The position numbers were made by a program, and so were the translations under genes. A stretch of 64,000 nt of DNA, taken from positions 164,883 to 228,882 of the forward strand of contig NZ_BOSE01000010.1 in assembly GCF_018403185.1 (NCBI RefSeq), given 5' to 3'. Source of the DNA: Paenibacillus montaniterrae (GTDB taxonomy: Bacteria; Bacillota; Bacilli; Paenibacillales; Paenibacillaceae). This document shows, piece after piece, positions 16,084 to 25,364 of the stretch. The first letter of the stretch is position 1; each line of letters opens with the position of its first letter. The notes below the pieces were generated by a model, which saw only the letters and a list, made by a program, of their open reading frames with translations, searched no databases and was not told the DNA's origin.

Positions 16084-18009
16084 ATGAGCATGACTCGCAC
16101 AAGCGTTAGGAAGCGTCTCTTTCTTTCTCTCCTCGTCGCTGCGCTTTTAGCAGCTACATGGAGCGTTGGCAAAGTTAGCGACGTACTTGCAGCAACAGAC
16201 ACAGCAGCAGCGGAAGCGGAGGTGACGGTACCCGCCTTTCCAATTCCGGCAATAAGCGCCCAGCATCAAGCCAATGAAAATCCGAACGTGATCGTAATCG
16301 GCACAGGCGGCACATTGGCTGGTGCGGCAACGAATGGAGATAAAACAAGCTTTCAAAGCTATCGTGCCGGTACGTATCCGATTCAGGATATGGTGGATCA
16401 GCTTCCGGGCAAGGAAAAAATTGCTGATGTCTCGACTTATCAATTTGGCAACAAAGGCTCAGGCGGCTACACGATCGCTGATTTGTACGATTTGTCGCTA
16501 GCGGTCGAGCAGGCGCTGGAAACGTACGATGGCGCTGTTGTGACAACAGGCACTGATACGATGGAGGAGATCGCTTATTTCCTTGATCTGACGGTGCAAA
16601 GTGAAAAGCCGGTCGTTGTGACGGGCGCAATGAGACCATGGGATGTGATTGGCACAGACGGGCCTGCCAATTTGTATCAAGCGATTAAAACAGCAGCAAG
16701 CGGCAAAACCAAATGGTATGGCACTGTCATTATGCTGAATGATACCATTCATGCAGCACGTGAGGTTACCAAGTCCAATACGCATCGCATGGATACATTC
16801 GAAACTGCTATGTTCGGCGCGCTTGGCTATGTGGATGACGCAGGTGTACGCATGTATCGCTTGAACGGACGAGCGATGAAAGCGGGCACTGAGGAATGGA
16901 AGACGCCGTTTAATTTGAAGACAATTAATAAAAGTGAGTTGCCGCTAGTAGGGATTGTGTACAACTATCAGGAAGCAGGTGGTGGAGCGATAAAAGGGCT
17001 TGTTGCGGAAGGTGCAAAAGGAATTGTTACTGCTGGAACAGGAGCAGGCGGCATCAGCTCCGCGCTTTCAGCAGCACGCGCAGCCGCTGTTCGCGACAAT
17101 GGCGTCGTATTCGTCTCTACCTCGCGGACGGGCTCAGGCTCCGTGTACAGCTCCGGCAATGGCATCATTTCCGGCGACAATCTGGATCCGCAGCATGCAC
17201 GGATTATGCTAATGTTAACTTTGGCGTTTACCGATGATTTTGAGCAAATGAAAGCATGGTTTGCCACTGTAGGAACACAGGAGGTGGAAGTTAATGTCGA
17301 GCAGGGAGAAGAGCCAACGCCAACGCCGACTGCTCCGCCTGTTACGAGTCCACCTGTTACGAGTCCGCCAGTGACAAGCCCGGCACCGACTACCCCTGGT
17401 GAAGGAGTGCCGACGCCAACGCCGACCTCAACGCCAACAGCAAGCCCTGATCCAGGAGAAGAAATCCCGGATATAGTCTTTACGGATACGAAGGGGCACT
17501 GGGCTGAACAAGCGATAGCTGAAGCGGTCAGTTTAAAAATTGTAGAAGGCTATGCCGACGGCAGCTTTAGACCGAACGGCGATGTTACTCGAGCCGAGTA
17601 TACAGTTATGCTGATGCGTCTGCTGGGCACGACAGAGGACTCCGTCTCACCAACCGCATTTACTGATGAGACAGCAATCGGTCCATGGGCGAAGCCGGCG
17701 GTAGCTGCAGCGGTAAGCAAAGGAATTATTACCGGATACAGCGACGGCTCATTCCAGCCGAATCGCAATATTAACCGCATGGAGCTTGTCCTGATGGCTG
17801 CAAGAGCGATGGAGCTGGATAGCTCGTCATTCAGCTCGACCACATTTGCCGATGATCAGCAAATTGCGGCGTGGGCCAAGCCAGCGGTAGCCGCTGCAAC
17901 TAGCAAGGGCATTATTCAAGGCAAAGCAAATAATCGCTTTGACCCGACCGGCACAGCAACCCGCGCTGAAGCCATCACGATTATACTAAATATAAACAAC
18001 GCACGATAA
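16084..18009 (+). CDS. Surface-anchored L-asparaginase with three SLH domains
   Basis: 641 residues. A signal peptide (RKRLFLSLLVAALLAATWSV) is followed by a type II-like asparaginase domain (about 55-400, motifs GTGGTLAG, TTGTDTMEE, TGAMRP), a Pro/Thr/Ser-rich linker with VTSPP repeats (about 410-460), and three S-layer-homology domains. These begin near FTDTKGHWAEQAI, FTDETAIGPWAKPAV and FADDQQIAAWAKPAV; the first two contain GYADGSFRP and GYSDGSFQP, the third the weaker GKANNRFDP. SLH domains bind pyruvylated secondary wall polymer, so the enzyme would be displayed on the cell surface. ATG 16084 is chosen for GAGGAG ten bases upstream; ATG 16090 is equally possible. A tandem duplicate of the preceding gene with a new C-terminus. 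Confidence 0.9.
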   Translation: MSMTRTSVRKRLFLSLLVAALLAATWSVGKVSDVLAATDTAAAEAEVTVPAFPIPAISAQHQANENPNVIVIGTGGTLAGAATNGDKTSFQSYRAGTYPIQDMVDQLPGKEKIADVSTYQFGNKGSGGYTIADLYDLSLAVEQALETYDGAVVTTGTDTMEEIAYFLDLTVQSEKPVVVTGAMRPWDVIGTDGPANLYQAIKTAASGKTKWYGTVIMLNDTIHAAREVTKSNTHRMDTFETAMFGALGYVDDAGVRMYRLNGRAMKAGTEEWKTPFNLKTINKSELPLVGIVYNYQEAGGGAIKGLVAEGAKGIVTAGTGAGGISSALSAARAAAVRDNGVVFVSTSRTGSGSVYSSGNGIISGDNLDPQHARIMLMLTLAFTDDFEQMKAWFATVGTQEVEVNVEQGEEPTPTPTAPPVTSPPVTSPPVTSPAPTTPGEGVPTPTPTSTPTASPDPGEEIPDIVFTDTKGHWAEQAIAEAVSLKIVEGYADGSFRPNGDVTRAEYTVMLMRLLGTTEDSVSPTAFTDETAIGPWAKPAVAAAVSKGIITGYSDGSFQPNRNINRMELVLMAARAMELDSSSFSSTTFADDQQIAAWAKPAVAAATSKGIIQGKANNRFDPTGTATRAEAITIILNINNAR

Positions 18010-18017
18010 CGCATAGA

Positions 18018-18078
18018 ATCGTCCTTTCGCAAAATGGTTGCAATATGCTTCCATTTCAAAGAAAGGACGATTTTTTTA
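18018..18078 (+). terminator. Intrinsic terminator after the asparaginase pair
   Basis: ATCGTCCTTTC (18018-18028) pairs with GAAAGGACGAT (18061-18071), followed by TTTTTTT. The long loop contains a second small hairpin. Confidence 0.88.
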
Positions 18079-18111
18079 TAGATTGATGCGGATAGGGTAA
18101 CATTAAATTAT

Positions 18112-18120
18112 TGTTATAAT
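18112..18120 (+). promoter_or_regulatory. Extended -10 promoter candidate for the ABC/catabolic locus
   Basis: TGT-TATAAT is a TGn-extended -10 element; no good -35 is visible, as expected for an activator-dependent promoter (YesN-type regulator in the same locus). The leader would be about 80 nt. Confidence 0.5.
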
Positions 18121-18205
18121 CTAAAAACTGTTGTATTTGATGTCGTTTCATTAGTCCATACAATAAGGATGCAAGCAAGACATATACAAGAAAGGGGTAG
18201 CAATA

Positions 18206-19945
18206 ATGAAGCGAACTGTTAAAGGAACGAAGACGGTTGTTGCTGCACTGGCTGTGGCGCTGGCTGTTACAGGCTGCGCCGGCGGTACAAACAATGCGGG
18301 CAATGAATCCGCTTCAAATCAAGGAGACGCAACGACTGAAAGTCCAGTTCTGACGAATCCGAAAGACTTCAAATTTGATCCGCCTGTAAATGTATCGACA
18401 GGAATTCGCTGGTCGGCACAAGGAGAAAATGAATTCAAGGAAGGGGAAACGATCGAGGACAACTTTCATACACGTTGGATGCGCGATTCAATGGGCATTA
18501 ACCTGAGCTTTGACTTTGTCGTGCCTAATTTGGAAGATTACGAGACGAAGCTTCGCTTGATGATGGCAGGCAACCAGAAGCTGCCGGATGTGTTCACCTC
18601 GAAGGTTGAAATGGTAAGCGATATGATCTCTGCTGACAAAATTCAGCCGCTTGATGAATATATTGATCAATACTTGTCCGACAATCTGAAAGCGATTTAC
18701 GAGAAATATCCGGATGTCTTGTATCCTGTTACGCGTGACGGCAAAATTTACGGACTGCCAAACTTGTACGCGATGGACGAAGGCACAGTTATGTGGGTGC
18801 GCGAGGATTGGCTGCAAAATCTAAACTTGGAAGCGCCTACAACGATTGATGAGCTGACAGAGGTGCTGCGCGCCTTCACGGAGGATGACCCTGACGGCAA
18901 CAATCAGGACGACACGCTTGGCATGGCCGTTTCCTTGAAGGAAGGTCCATATAACTGGATGTCTACGGCAGATGGACTTGTCGGCGCATTCGGCAATCAT
19001 ATGCCTTCCAAGTATATTTGGGAGTATTGGAATCCTGATGAAAATGGCGAGCTCGTGTACAATGCCATCCAACCGAGTGTTAAACAATTTCTGGCACAAA
19101 TGAGAGATTGGATGTCCAAAGGATATATTGATCCGGAAGCGGGCATTAAGGATGCAGGTAAAGCGAGTGAGATTGCGGCAAGCGGTCAAGCCGGAATTAT
19201 ATTCGGACCGCCATGGATGGACGGTTATCCGCTAGGCGGCGTAGAAGGCTTCAAGGCATATCCGCTTCCGTCAGGTCCTGACGGACAGCAAGCGCGTGCT
19301 GAAAAAACGATGGTTAGAGACTATCTCATTTTCAACAAGGACTTCAAAAATGTGGACGCGATCTTCGGCTACATTAACAAGATTTATGCTGCGTACTTCG
19401 GCGAGGAGGATCCTCATTTCGATGAATCGCTGCGTCACGGATGGATGGAAGGCTACGACTACGTAACGCATGAAGGAAAGGTTTATCGCAGCAATTTTGC
19501 CGAGCATGGCGTGCCAAGCGAGAAATGGCCGAAGCCTGGCGATGACACCGTAACGTACGGTTTGACACTGCCGTTTCTGAACGGAATTGTGCCTTTCCAA
19601 AGTGACGCTGCATTCCAGAAGTTCCTCGATAATCCGGATGCAGAGCCGGCCAATATGGCGGAAATTAGCGTATCGAAAGCAAAACCGCGCATGCTGGAGG
19701 CTGGTCTTGTACGTATTTCGCAAAATGAAAATACAATCGTCAACTACTTCAACGGCCCGCCTACGAAAACGATGGTATCTAAAGGCGAGCTGCTAATTAA
19801 GCTGATGACTGAAAGCTATTTGAAAATCATTTACGGCAACGAACCGATCGACTACTTTGATACATTCGTGCAGGAGTGGAAGAAAAACGGCGGAGATGAA
19901 ATAACGAAAGAAGTAAATGAATGGTATAAGAGCGTGACGCAGTAA
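18206..19945 (+). CDS. ABC transporter solute-binding lipoprotein (sugar type)
   Basis: Captures a carbohydrate outside the membrane for the two permeases that follow. 579 residues, in the size range of the LplA/YtcQ-type oligosaccharide-binding proteins. Signal peptide with lipobox VTGC (Cys24), then a low-complexity Ser/Asn/Gly/Thr linker. Internal features fit the family: DNFHTRWM, LRLMMAGNQKLPDVF and several Trp/Tyr-rich ligand-facing stretches. GAAAGGGGTAG precedes the ATG. As usual for this group, no ATPase gene is in the locus; a shared MsmX-type ATPase elsewhere would energise transport. A perfect 20-bp palindrome follows the stop codon. The ligand is unknown. Confidence 0.9.
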   Translation: MKRTVKGTKTVVAALAVALAVTGCAGGTNNAGNESASNQGDATTESPVLTNPKDFKFDPPVNVSTGIRWSAQGENEFKEGETIEDNFHTRWMRDSMGINLSFDFVVPNLEDYETKLRLMMAGNQKLPDVFTSKVEMVSDMISADKIQPLDEYIDQYLSDNLKAIYEKYPDVLYPVTRDGKIYGLPNLYAMDEGTVMWVREDWLQNLNLEAPTTIDELTEVLRAFTEDDPDGNNQDDTLGMAVSLKEGPYNWMSTADGLVGAFGNHMPSKYIWEYWNPDENGELVYNAIQPSVKQFLAQMRDWMSKGYIDPEAGIKDAGKASEIAASGQAGIIFGPPWMDGYPLGGVEGFKAYPLPSGPDGQQARAEKTMVRDYLIFNKDFKNVDAIFGYINKIYAAYFGEEDPHFDESLRHGWMEGYDYVTHEGKVYRSNFAEHGVPSEKWPKPGDDTVTYGLTLPFLNGIVPFQSDAAFQKFLDNPDAEPANMAEISVSKAKPRMLEAGLVRISQNENTIVNYFNGPPTKTMVSKGELLIKLMTESYLKIIYGNEPIDYFDTFVQEWKKNGGDEITKEVNEWYKSVTQ

Positions 19946-19970
19946 CGAAATATTCGCTAATAGATAGACA

Positions 19971-19990
19971 GGAGGGGGATATCCCCCTCC
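19971..19990. promoter_or_regulatory. Perfect 20-bp palindrome between binding protein and permease
   Basis: GGAGGGGGAT followed by its exact complement. As RNA it forms a GC-rich hairpin without a T-tract, a form often found behind binding-protein genes, where it stabilises the upstream message or attenuates read-through into the permeases. Confidence 0.6.
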
Positions 19991-20030
19991 CCATTCATAA
20001 GAACTGCTAGAGATTGGAAGGTGGAAGAGG

Positions 20031-20984
20031 ATGAGCAATCCAACAGTTGCTGCCGATACGCTTAAGCGACAACCGAAGCGGAGCAGATTCAAATCGTATA
20101 TACGCAAAACATGGCCGCTTCATGTGCTGCTGCTGCCTGCAGTCGTTATTGCATTCATTTATAATTACATCCCGATTATGGGAATTGTGATCGCGTTTAA
20201 AGATTACAAGCCGTGGCTTGGTCTCGGTGGTTCGCCGTGGGTAGGTCTCGATCATTTCCGATATTTGTTCGAATATCCCGACGGCATGCAAATTATTCGC
20301 AATACATTGATTATCGCGTTTGCCAAAATCGTTACGCAAATGTTTATTCCCGTAATCTTTGCCTTATTGCTAAATGAGATTCGAATAAAATGGTTTAAGC
20401 GTACCGCTCAAACCTTCGTATATTTGCCTCACTTTCTGTCCTGGGTTATTCTCGGCGGCATATTCGTCGACATATTGTCGATTCGCGGCGGCATTGTCAA
20501 TCGATTTTTAGGTATGTTTGGCATCGACCCGATCTCATTCCTATCTAATGGCGATTGGTTCCGCGTTACAGTGGTCGTGTCCGACGCGTGGAAGGACTTC
20601 GGCTTCTCTGCGATCATCTTCCTTGCGGCGATTGCTGCAACTAGTCCTTCCTTGTATGAAGCGGCTGAAATTGATGGAGCGAACCGCTGGCAGCAGGTCA
20701 TTCACGTTACGCTGCCTGCAATTACGCCAATTTTTATCGTAGTGGCCACTCTGTCACTCGGTCGAGTGCTGGATGCAGGCTTTGACCAGATATTCAACCT
20801 GTACAATCCGCTTGTCTACAATAAAGGCGATATTATTGATACGTTCGTCTATCGAGTCGGCTTGCTGGGCAGCCAGTACAGCTTTGCGACGGCAATCGGC
20901 TTCTTTAAATCGATTATCGGCTTCATTATGATCGTAATCAGTTATCGGCTCGCTTATAAATTGGCGAATTACCGAATCTTCTAG
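20031..20984 (+). CDS. Sugar ABC transporter permease, LplB type
   Basis: One half of the membrane channel. 317 residues with six predicted helices; N-terminus KSYIRKTWPLHVLLLPAVV is typical of LplB/YtcP partners. The EAA loop that docks the ATPase is readable as EAAEIDGANRWQQVIHVTLP (about residues 206-225). GGTGGAAGAGG precedes the ATG. Adjacent to the binding protein and the second permease in the same orientation. Confidence 0.92.
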   Translation: MSNPTVAADTLKRQPKRSRFKSYIRKTWPLHVLLLPAVVIAFIYNYIPIMGIVIAFKDYKPWLGLGGSPWVGLDHFRYLFEYPDGMQIIRNTLIIAFAKIVTQMFIPVIFALLLNEIRIKWFKRTAQTFVYLPHFLSWVILGGIFVDILSIRGGIVNRFLGMFGIDPISFLSNGDWFRVTVVVSDAWKDFGFSAIIFLAAIAATSPSLYEAAEIDGANRWQQVIHVTLPAITPIFIVVATLSLGRVLDAGFDQIFNLYNPLVYNKGDIIDTFVYRVGLLGSQYSFATAIGFFKSIIGFIMIVISYRLAYKLANYRIF

Positions 20985-20999
20985 ACAGGGAGGTGCGAC

Positions 21000-21878
21000 A
21001 TGCGATATTACTCCAATACGTACAAAGTATTTCAAGTGTTCAACTATATTTTTATTGGACTGCTCAGCTTGGCATGCATTATGCCGCTCGTTCATATTTT
21101 GGCGGTGTCGCTCAGCTCTCGCGATGCGGCAACAGCCAATATCGTCAACTTTATACCAATAGATTTCACGCTGGCGGCTTATAAGGAGACGCTGGGCAAC
21201 GACAATTTCCTGCGCGCCTTATGGATCGGCGTACAGCGCACTGTGCTTGGCACCGTTCTGTCAATCGGAATTACGATGATGGCGGCCTACTCATTATCCA
21301 AGGAAAATTATCGGTTCCGCGGCAGAAACATTTATTCCTGGTACTTCATCGTCATTATGCTGTTCAACGGCGGTCTTATTCCGACCTATCTGGTTGTAAG
21401 CAATACTGGCTTGATGGACACGATTTGGGCGCTTGTTGTTCCGACAGCGGTAAATGTATGGAATATGATTTTGATGCTCAACTTCTTCCGTAATTTGCCG
21501 CCGGAGCTGGAGGAAGCAGCGCTGATCGATGGCGCGGGGCATTTCCGTACATTATTTTCCATATTTATTCCAGTTTCGATGCCATCAGTCGCAACTATTC
21601 TGCTGTTTACGATGGTTATGCACTGGAACTCCTGGTTTGATGGCATTATTTATATGACGAAAATACAGGATTATCCGCTTGCATCATTTCTTCATACGAT
21701 TGTTGTAAAGGAGAACTTTTCCGAGGTCGGAGTTGACCTGGCGGCCTTAAACCAAATTTCGAACCGCACCGTTAAGTCATCGCAAATCTTTATCGGAGCG
21801 CTGCCAATCCTGCTTGTTTATCCGTTTTTACAAAAATATTTTGTGAAGGGCATCGTAATGGGTTCAGTAAAAGGGTAA
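21000..21878 (+). CDS. Sugar ABC transporter permease, YtcP type
   Basis: Second channel subunit, 292 residues with six helices. The EAA loop reads EAALIDGAGHFRTLFSIFIP (about 174-193). Start is 15 bases after the first permease; GGGAGGTG lies at good distance before the ATG. The C-terminus YFVKGIVMGSVKG is the standard ending of YtcP-type permeases, which supports completeness. Confidence 0.92.
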   Translation: MRYYSNTYKVFQVFNYIFIGLLSLACIMPLVHILAVSLSSRDAATANIVNFIPIDFTLAAYKETLGNDNFLRALWIGVQRTVLGTVLSIGITMMAAYSLSKENYRFRGRNIYSWYFIVIMLFNGGLIPTYLVVSNTGLMDTIWALVVPTAVNVWNMILMLNFFRNLPPELEEAALIDGAGHFRTLFSIFIPVSMPSVATILLFTMVMHWNSWFDGIIYMTKIQDYPLASFLHTIVVKENFSEVGVDLAALNQISNRTVKSSQIFIGALPILLVYPFLQKYFVKGIVMGSVKG

Positions 21879-21946
21879 GCATAACGCTCTTCGCCGATTT
21901 TCATGTAAACTAGACTTGAACATCTACGAGGAGCGGAGGTTTTACT

Positions 21947-23707
21947 ATGAAGCGGCTCAATACATTCCAGAAAATTATTATAATGCTGTCGATTTTGCTG
22001 CTGCCCGTCATTTTGATTTATACGTATTCAAATCGCAATAGTATGGAGATCATCAAGAACGAGCTGATTCAGCTGACACTCAATCAGCAGGACTTTCTCG
22101 TCGAGCAGCTGGATATGATCAGCGAGCAGCTATGGAAATCTGCATACATTACGATGTCGGATACGAATGCGCTTATGCTGCAGCATGATTCGATTACAAC
22201 GCCCGGGTATGACAACTTCAAAATTATCGAGGCGCTGGAGCATCATCTGCGCCTTGAAAGCACGTCTTACAGCTGGCAATACGAGCTGACACTGTTTTCA
22301 CCTGTGACGGGGGCGTACATTACGACAGATGAGCGCAAATTCGATCTGGACTATTTCCAGCGGCATTTCTATACGAACTGGTCCTATGTAAAGCTGGAGC
22401 ATGGAGACAGCGACGATTATTACTTCGTGCGCCATATGACTAAGCCATTCTCGCTGGAGCATAACCCGGAGGAGCTGGGCCTTATTCTGGAGGTCGCGAT
22501 TCCGGCAAGCAATATTGCTTATTTGCTGGAGCAATTTACGACGGGCAGAACAGGCGAGCCGCTATTTTATCATCCACAGGAAGGCATGATTGCGCTTGAG
22601 GAGGCCGACCACGAGCTAACGGTTGCATTTAAGGAAGTGCTGGAGGCTCACGAGCTGGGATCAAGAGGCTACGATATTGTAAGCGCCTCAGGCGAGCAGT
22701 ATCTTATGAACTATACGGAATCGACCTGGCATGGCTGGTATTTGATCGACTTCGTACCGCTCAAGTCGGTTGTAGCGCCGCTGGATCACAGCCTGCGCTC
22801 GTTTTATTACATTATGGGCTTGCTTATGCTGATTGGCGTTGTATTCGCGGTCGTCATTTACCGCAGCGTGCAAATACCAATTGTTGAGCTTATAAAAGGT
22901 GTGCGGCGACTGAAGCAAGGCAATTATTCGTTTCGGATCGCCGTTAAGGAGCATAGCGAGTTTCACTATTTGTTTTCTGAATTCAATCGGATGAGCGAAG
23001 AGACGCAGCAGCTGATCGAGAAAGTGTTTGTCAGTCAGCTAAGGGTGAGAGACGCTACGCTTAAGCAGCTGCAATCGCAAATCAATCCTCATTTTTTATA
23101 CAACAATTTTGCATTTATTCAAAGCATGACGCAGATGGGCAACAAGGATGCGGTCATTGCCTTTACGCAGCATCTTAGTCAATATTACCGCTACACGACA
23201 CGTACAGAAATGACTTCGACGGTGCTTTATGAAGAGCTGAACCTGATTCAAAACTATCTTGAAATTCAACAAATGCAAATGCTCCGTCTGGAATATGACA
23301 TTCATGTGCCGCAGCCCTTGCTCGATCTGGAAATTCCGCGGCTGATCATCCAGCCTGCTGTAGAAAACGCAATCGTGCACGGCATCGAAAGGTCGCTGAA
23401 GTCCGGCCTTATTCGTGTAACAGGCAAGGAGGATGGGCCGTATGCGGTTATCGTGATCGAGGATAATGGCAAAGGGCTGCGGGAGGAGGAGCTTGAGAAG
23501 CTTCGTGCTGCGATGGCAAGGCCGATGCAGGATGAAATGGGCTTCGGGCTGTGGAACATTCATCAGCGGCTGCTTCTGTACAATGAAGACGGTCAAGGGC
23601 TCGCATTCGGAGCATCCGCGCTCGGCGGACTTAAAGTGGAGCTGTTCTTTCGCATAAAGGATAATGGACCATCTGACAACATCAATGAATCGGAGGGATC
23701 AGCATGA
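21947..23707 (+). CDS. YesM-type sensor histidine kinase
   Basis: Membrane sensor for the following response regulator. 586 residues: first helix at about 8-25, an extracytoplasmic sensor domain (about 30-275), second helix at about 281-305, a HAMP-like segment (VRRLKQGNYSFRI), then the His_kinase domain with INPHFLYNN (phospho-acceptor His382) and an HATPase domain (N box VENAIVHG, G1 IEDNGKGL). GGAGCGGAGG lies before the ATG. The stop overlaps the regulator start (ATGA). Family knowledge: YesM/YesN pairs beside LplB-type transporters respond to plant or microbial polysaccharide fragments and control the adjacent transporter. The ligand here is unknown. Confidence 0.92.
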   Translation: MKRLNTFQKIIIMLSILLLPVILIYTYSNRNSMEIIKNELIQLTLNQQDFLVEQLDMISEQLWKSAYITMSDTNALMLQHDSITTPGYDNFKIIEALEHHLRLESTSYSWQYELTLFSPVTGAYITTDERKFDLDYFQRHFYTNWSYVKLEHGDSDDYYFVRHMTKPFSLEHNPEELGLILEVAIPASNIAYLLEQFTTGRTGEPLFYHPQEGMIALEEADHELTVAFKEVLEAHELGSRGYDIVSASGEQYLMNYTESTWHGWYLIDFVPLKSVVAPLDHSLRSFYYIMGLLMLIGVVFAVVIYRSVQIPIVELIKGVRRLKQGNYSFRIAVKEHSEFHYLFSEFNRMSEETQQLIEKVFVSQLRVRDATLKQLQSQINPHFLYNNFAFIQSMTQMGNKDAVIAFTQHLSQYYRYTTRTEMTSTVLYEELNLIQNYLEIQQMQMLRLEYDIHVPQPLLDLEIPRLIIQPAVENAIVHGIERSLKSGLIRVTGKEDGPYAVIVIEDNGKGLREEELEKLRAAMARPMQDEMGFGLWNIHQRLLLYNEDGQGLAFGASALGGLKVELFFRIKDNGPSDNINESEGSA

Positions 23708-25341
23708 TATCGCTGTTAATTGTAGATGATCATCCACATCAAGCCGACAGCATCGAGCATGTAGTTGCGGAGGCGCGTTTGCCGTTTATGGGCGCGATTT
23801 ACAAAGCGTATTCCGCTGAACAGGCATTGGCGCGCTTTGCCAGTGATCCGATTGATATTGTCATAACCGATATTCGCATGCCTGAAATGAACGGTGTCGA
23901 GCTGATTGAGAAGCTGCGGGAAAAGTCGAGCGCGGTTAAATGCGTTTTATTGTCCGGCTACGCGGAATTTGAATACGCGCAGCGAGCGATGGAGCTGCAA
24001 ACCTCGAAATATTTGATGAAGCCTGTGCAGAAGGCCGAGCTGCTGGCTACGCTGGAGTCGTTAAGCGAAGAAATTGCGGCGGAACGAAGAAGCCTTCAGC
24101 AGCAGGAGCGGACGATCGATGCGATGCGCGAGCATATGCCGCTCGTCAAAGGCGGGCTGCTGCAGGATTTGGTGCAGGGAAAAGCGATTATGCGACGAGA
24201 TTTGGAGCGGCGGCTAGCCACGCTGGAGCTTCCCTTTGCAATTGGCGATAATGTTTTGTTTTTGGCGGTGCAGATGGAGGACGATTTGTCCGGTTACAAC
24301 GAGCATGACAAGACGTTAATTAATTACGCCATGGCCAATATCGGCGAAGAGCTGCTGCAGGATTCGTTCCATGTCTGGCATGCTGCAATCGGCGAGCGCA
24401 ACACCGTATTTGTCCTGAAGCCAAAGGAGCATAAAGGCAATTATGCACTTGAGCGGATGGAGCGGCGCGCTAAGGAAATGCAGCGCAGCGTCTACCGCTA
24501 TTTGAAGCATATGATATCGGTTGGCATCGTCAACAGTCCGGTCGCCTTCCCCGACGAGCTGCACGAGGCATTTCAAAAAAGCAGACTGCTGTTCCGCAAT
24601 CGAGAAGACAAGGTTGCAGGCTTATTTGCCACGATCAGCGACCTTCCACAGCCGAGGCTGTCCGGCTCTATCGACTCGCTATATCAGCCGCCTTCGCTGG
24701 CTAATCTGATGGAGATGGGGCGGTGGGACGACGCTGAGAAGAAGCTGCGAGCAATATTCCAGGAGCTGGAGGAGAAATGGACCGATTCCACGGAGTATGC
24801 GCAGGAGGTATTTTTTGTTATTGCGGGGTCCTATCAGTTTGTTACCCATAAGCGCGGCAAGCAGCTGCAGGAGACCATCGGACCGCTGTACAAAGGCATG
24901 CTGGAAAAGCATGAAAGCTGGGATTTGCCAACCTTTCGCGAGTGGGCGCTTCGCTCTTTATGCAAAATTGCCGAGGAAGAGGCACCAGCCCACCGAAATG
25001 CTGCATTGTCGCTGTCAAAGCGTGTGCGGCAATTTGTGGAGAGCCATTTGCATGAGGATTTATCATTGCCGATGATTGCAGAAGAGCTTGGCTTTCATCC
25101 TGCCTATTTGTCCAAGGCGTTCAAGCTGGAAACGGGCCAAACGCTAAGTGATTATTTGCTGAACAGAAGGATGGAGCATGCAGCGGATCTTTTGCGGAAA
25201 ACGGATTGCAAAATTTATGAGGTAGCGGAGCAGACCGGCTACCAGACAACTCATTATTTCATTAAGCTGTTCAAAAATTTTTATGGCGTAACGCCGCAGC
25301 AGTATCGGAACCGCCAAATCGGCAGCAAGCGGCAGCCATAA
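23704..25341 (+). CDS. YesN-type response regulator with AraC DNA-binding domain
   Basis: 545 residues. Receiver domain at 1-120 with acidic DD at 8-9, phospho-acceptor Asp56 in ITDIRMPEMNG and Lys in YLMKP. A variable middle region (about 130-430) is followed by an AraC-type double helix-turn-helix (about 440-540: LPMIAEELGFHPAYLSKAFK and IYEVAEQTGYQTTHYFIKLF). Overlaps the kinase gene by four bases. Probably activates the extended -10 promoter before the binding-protein gene, since that promoter lacks a -35 box. Confidence 0.92.
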   Translation: MISLLIVDDHPHQADSIEHVVAEARLPFMGAIYKAYSAEQALARFASDPIDIVITDIRMPEMNGVELIEKLREKSSAVKCVLLSGYAEFEYAQRAMELQTSKYLMKPVQKAELLATLESLSEEIAAERRSLQQQERTIDAMREHMPLVKGGLLQDLVQGKAIMRRDLERRLATLELPFAIGDNVLFLAVQMEDDLSGYNEHDKTLINYAMANIGEELLQDSFHVWHAAIGERNTVFVLKPKEHKGNYALERMERRAKEMQRSVYRYLKHMISVGIVNSPVAFPDELHEAFQKSRLLFRNREDKVAGLFATISDLPQPRLSGSIDSLYQPPSLANLMEMGRWDDAEKKLRAIFQELEEKWTDSTEYAQEVFFVIAGSYQFVTHKRGKQLQETIGPLYKGMLEKHESWDLPTFREWALRSLCKIAEEEAPAHRNAALSLSKRVRQFVESHLHEDLSLPMIAEELGFHPAYLSKAFKLETGQTLSDYLLNRRMEHAADLLRKTDCKIYEVAEQTGYQTTHYFIKLFKNFYGVTPQQYRNRQIGSKRQP

Positions 25342-25364
25342 GCCAATCGGGAGGAGAGAGAGCT

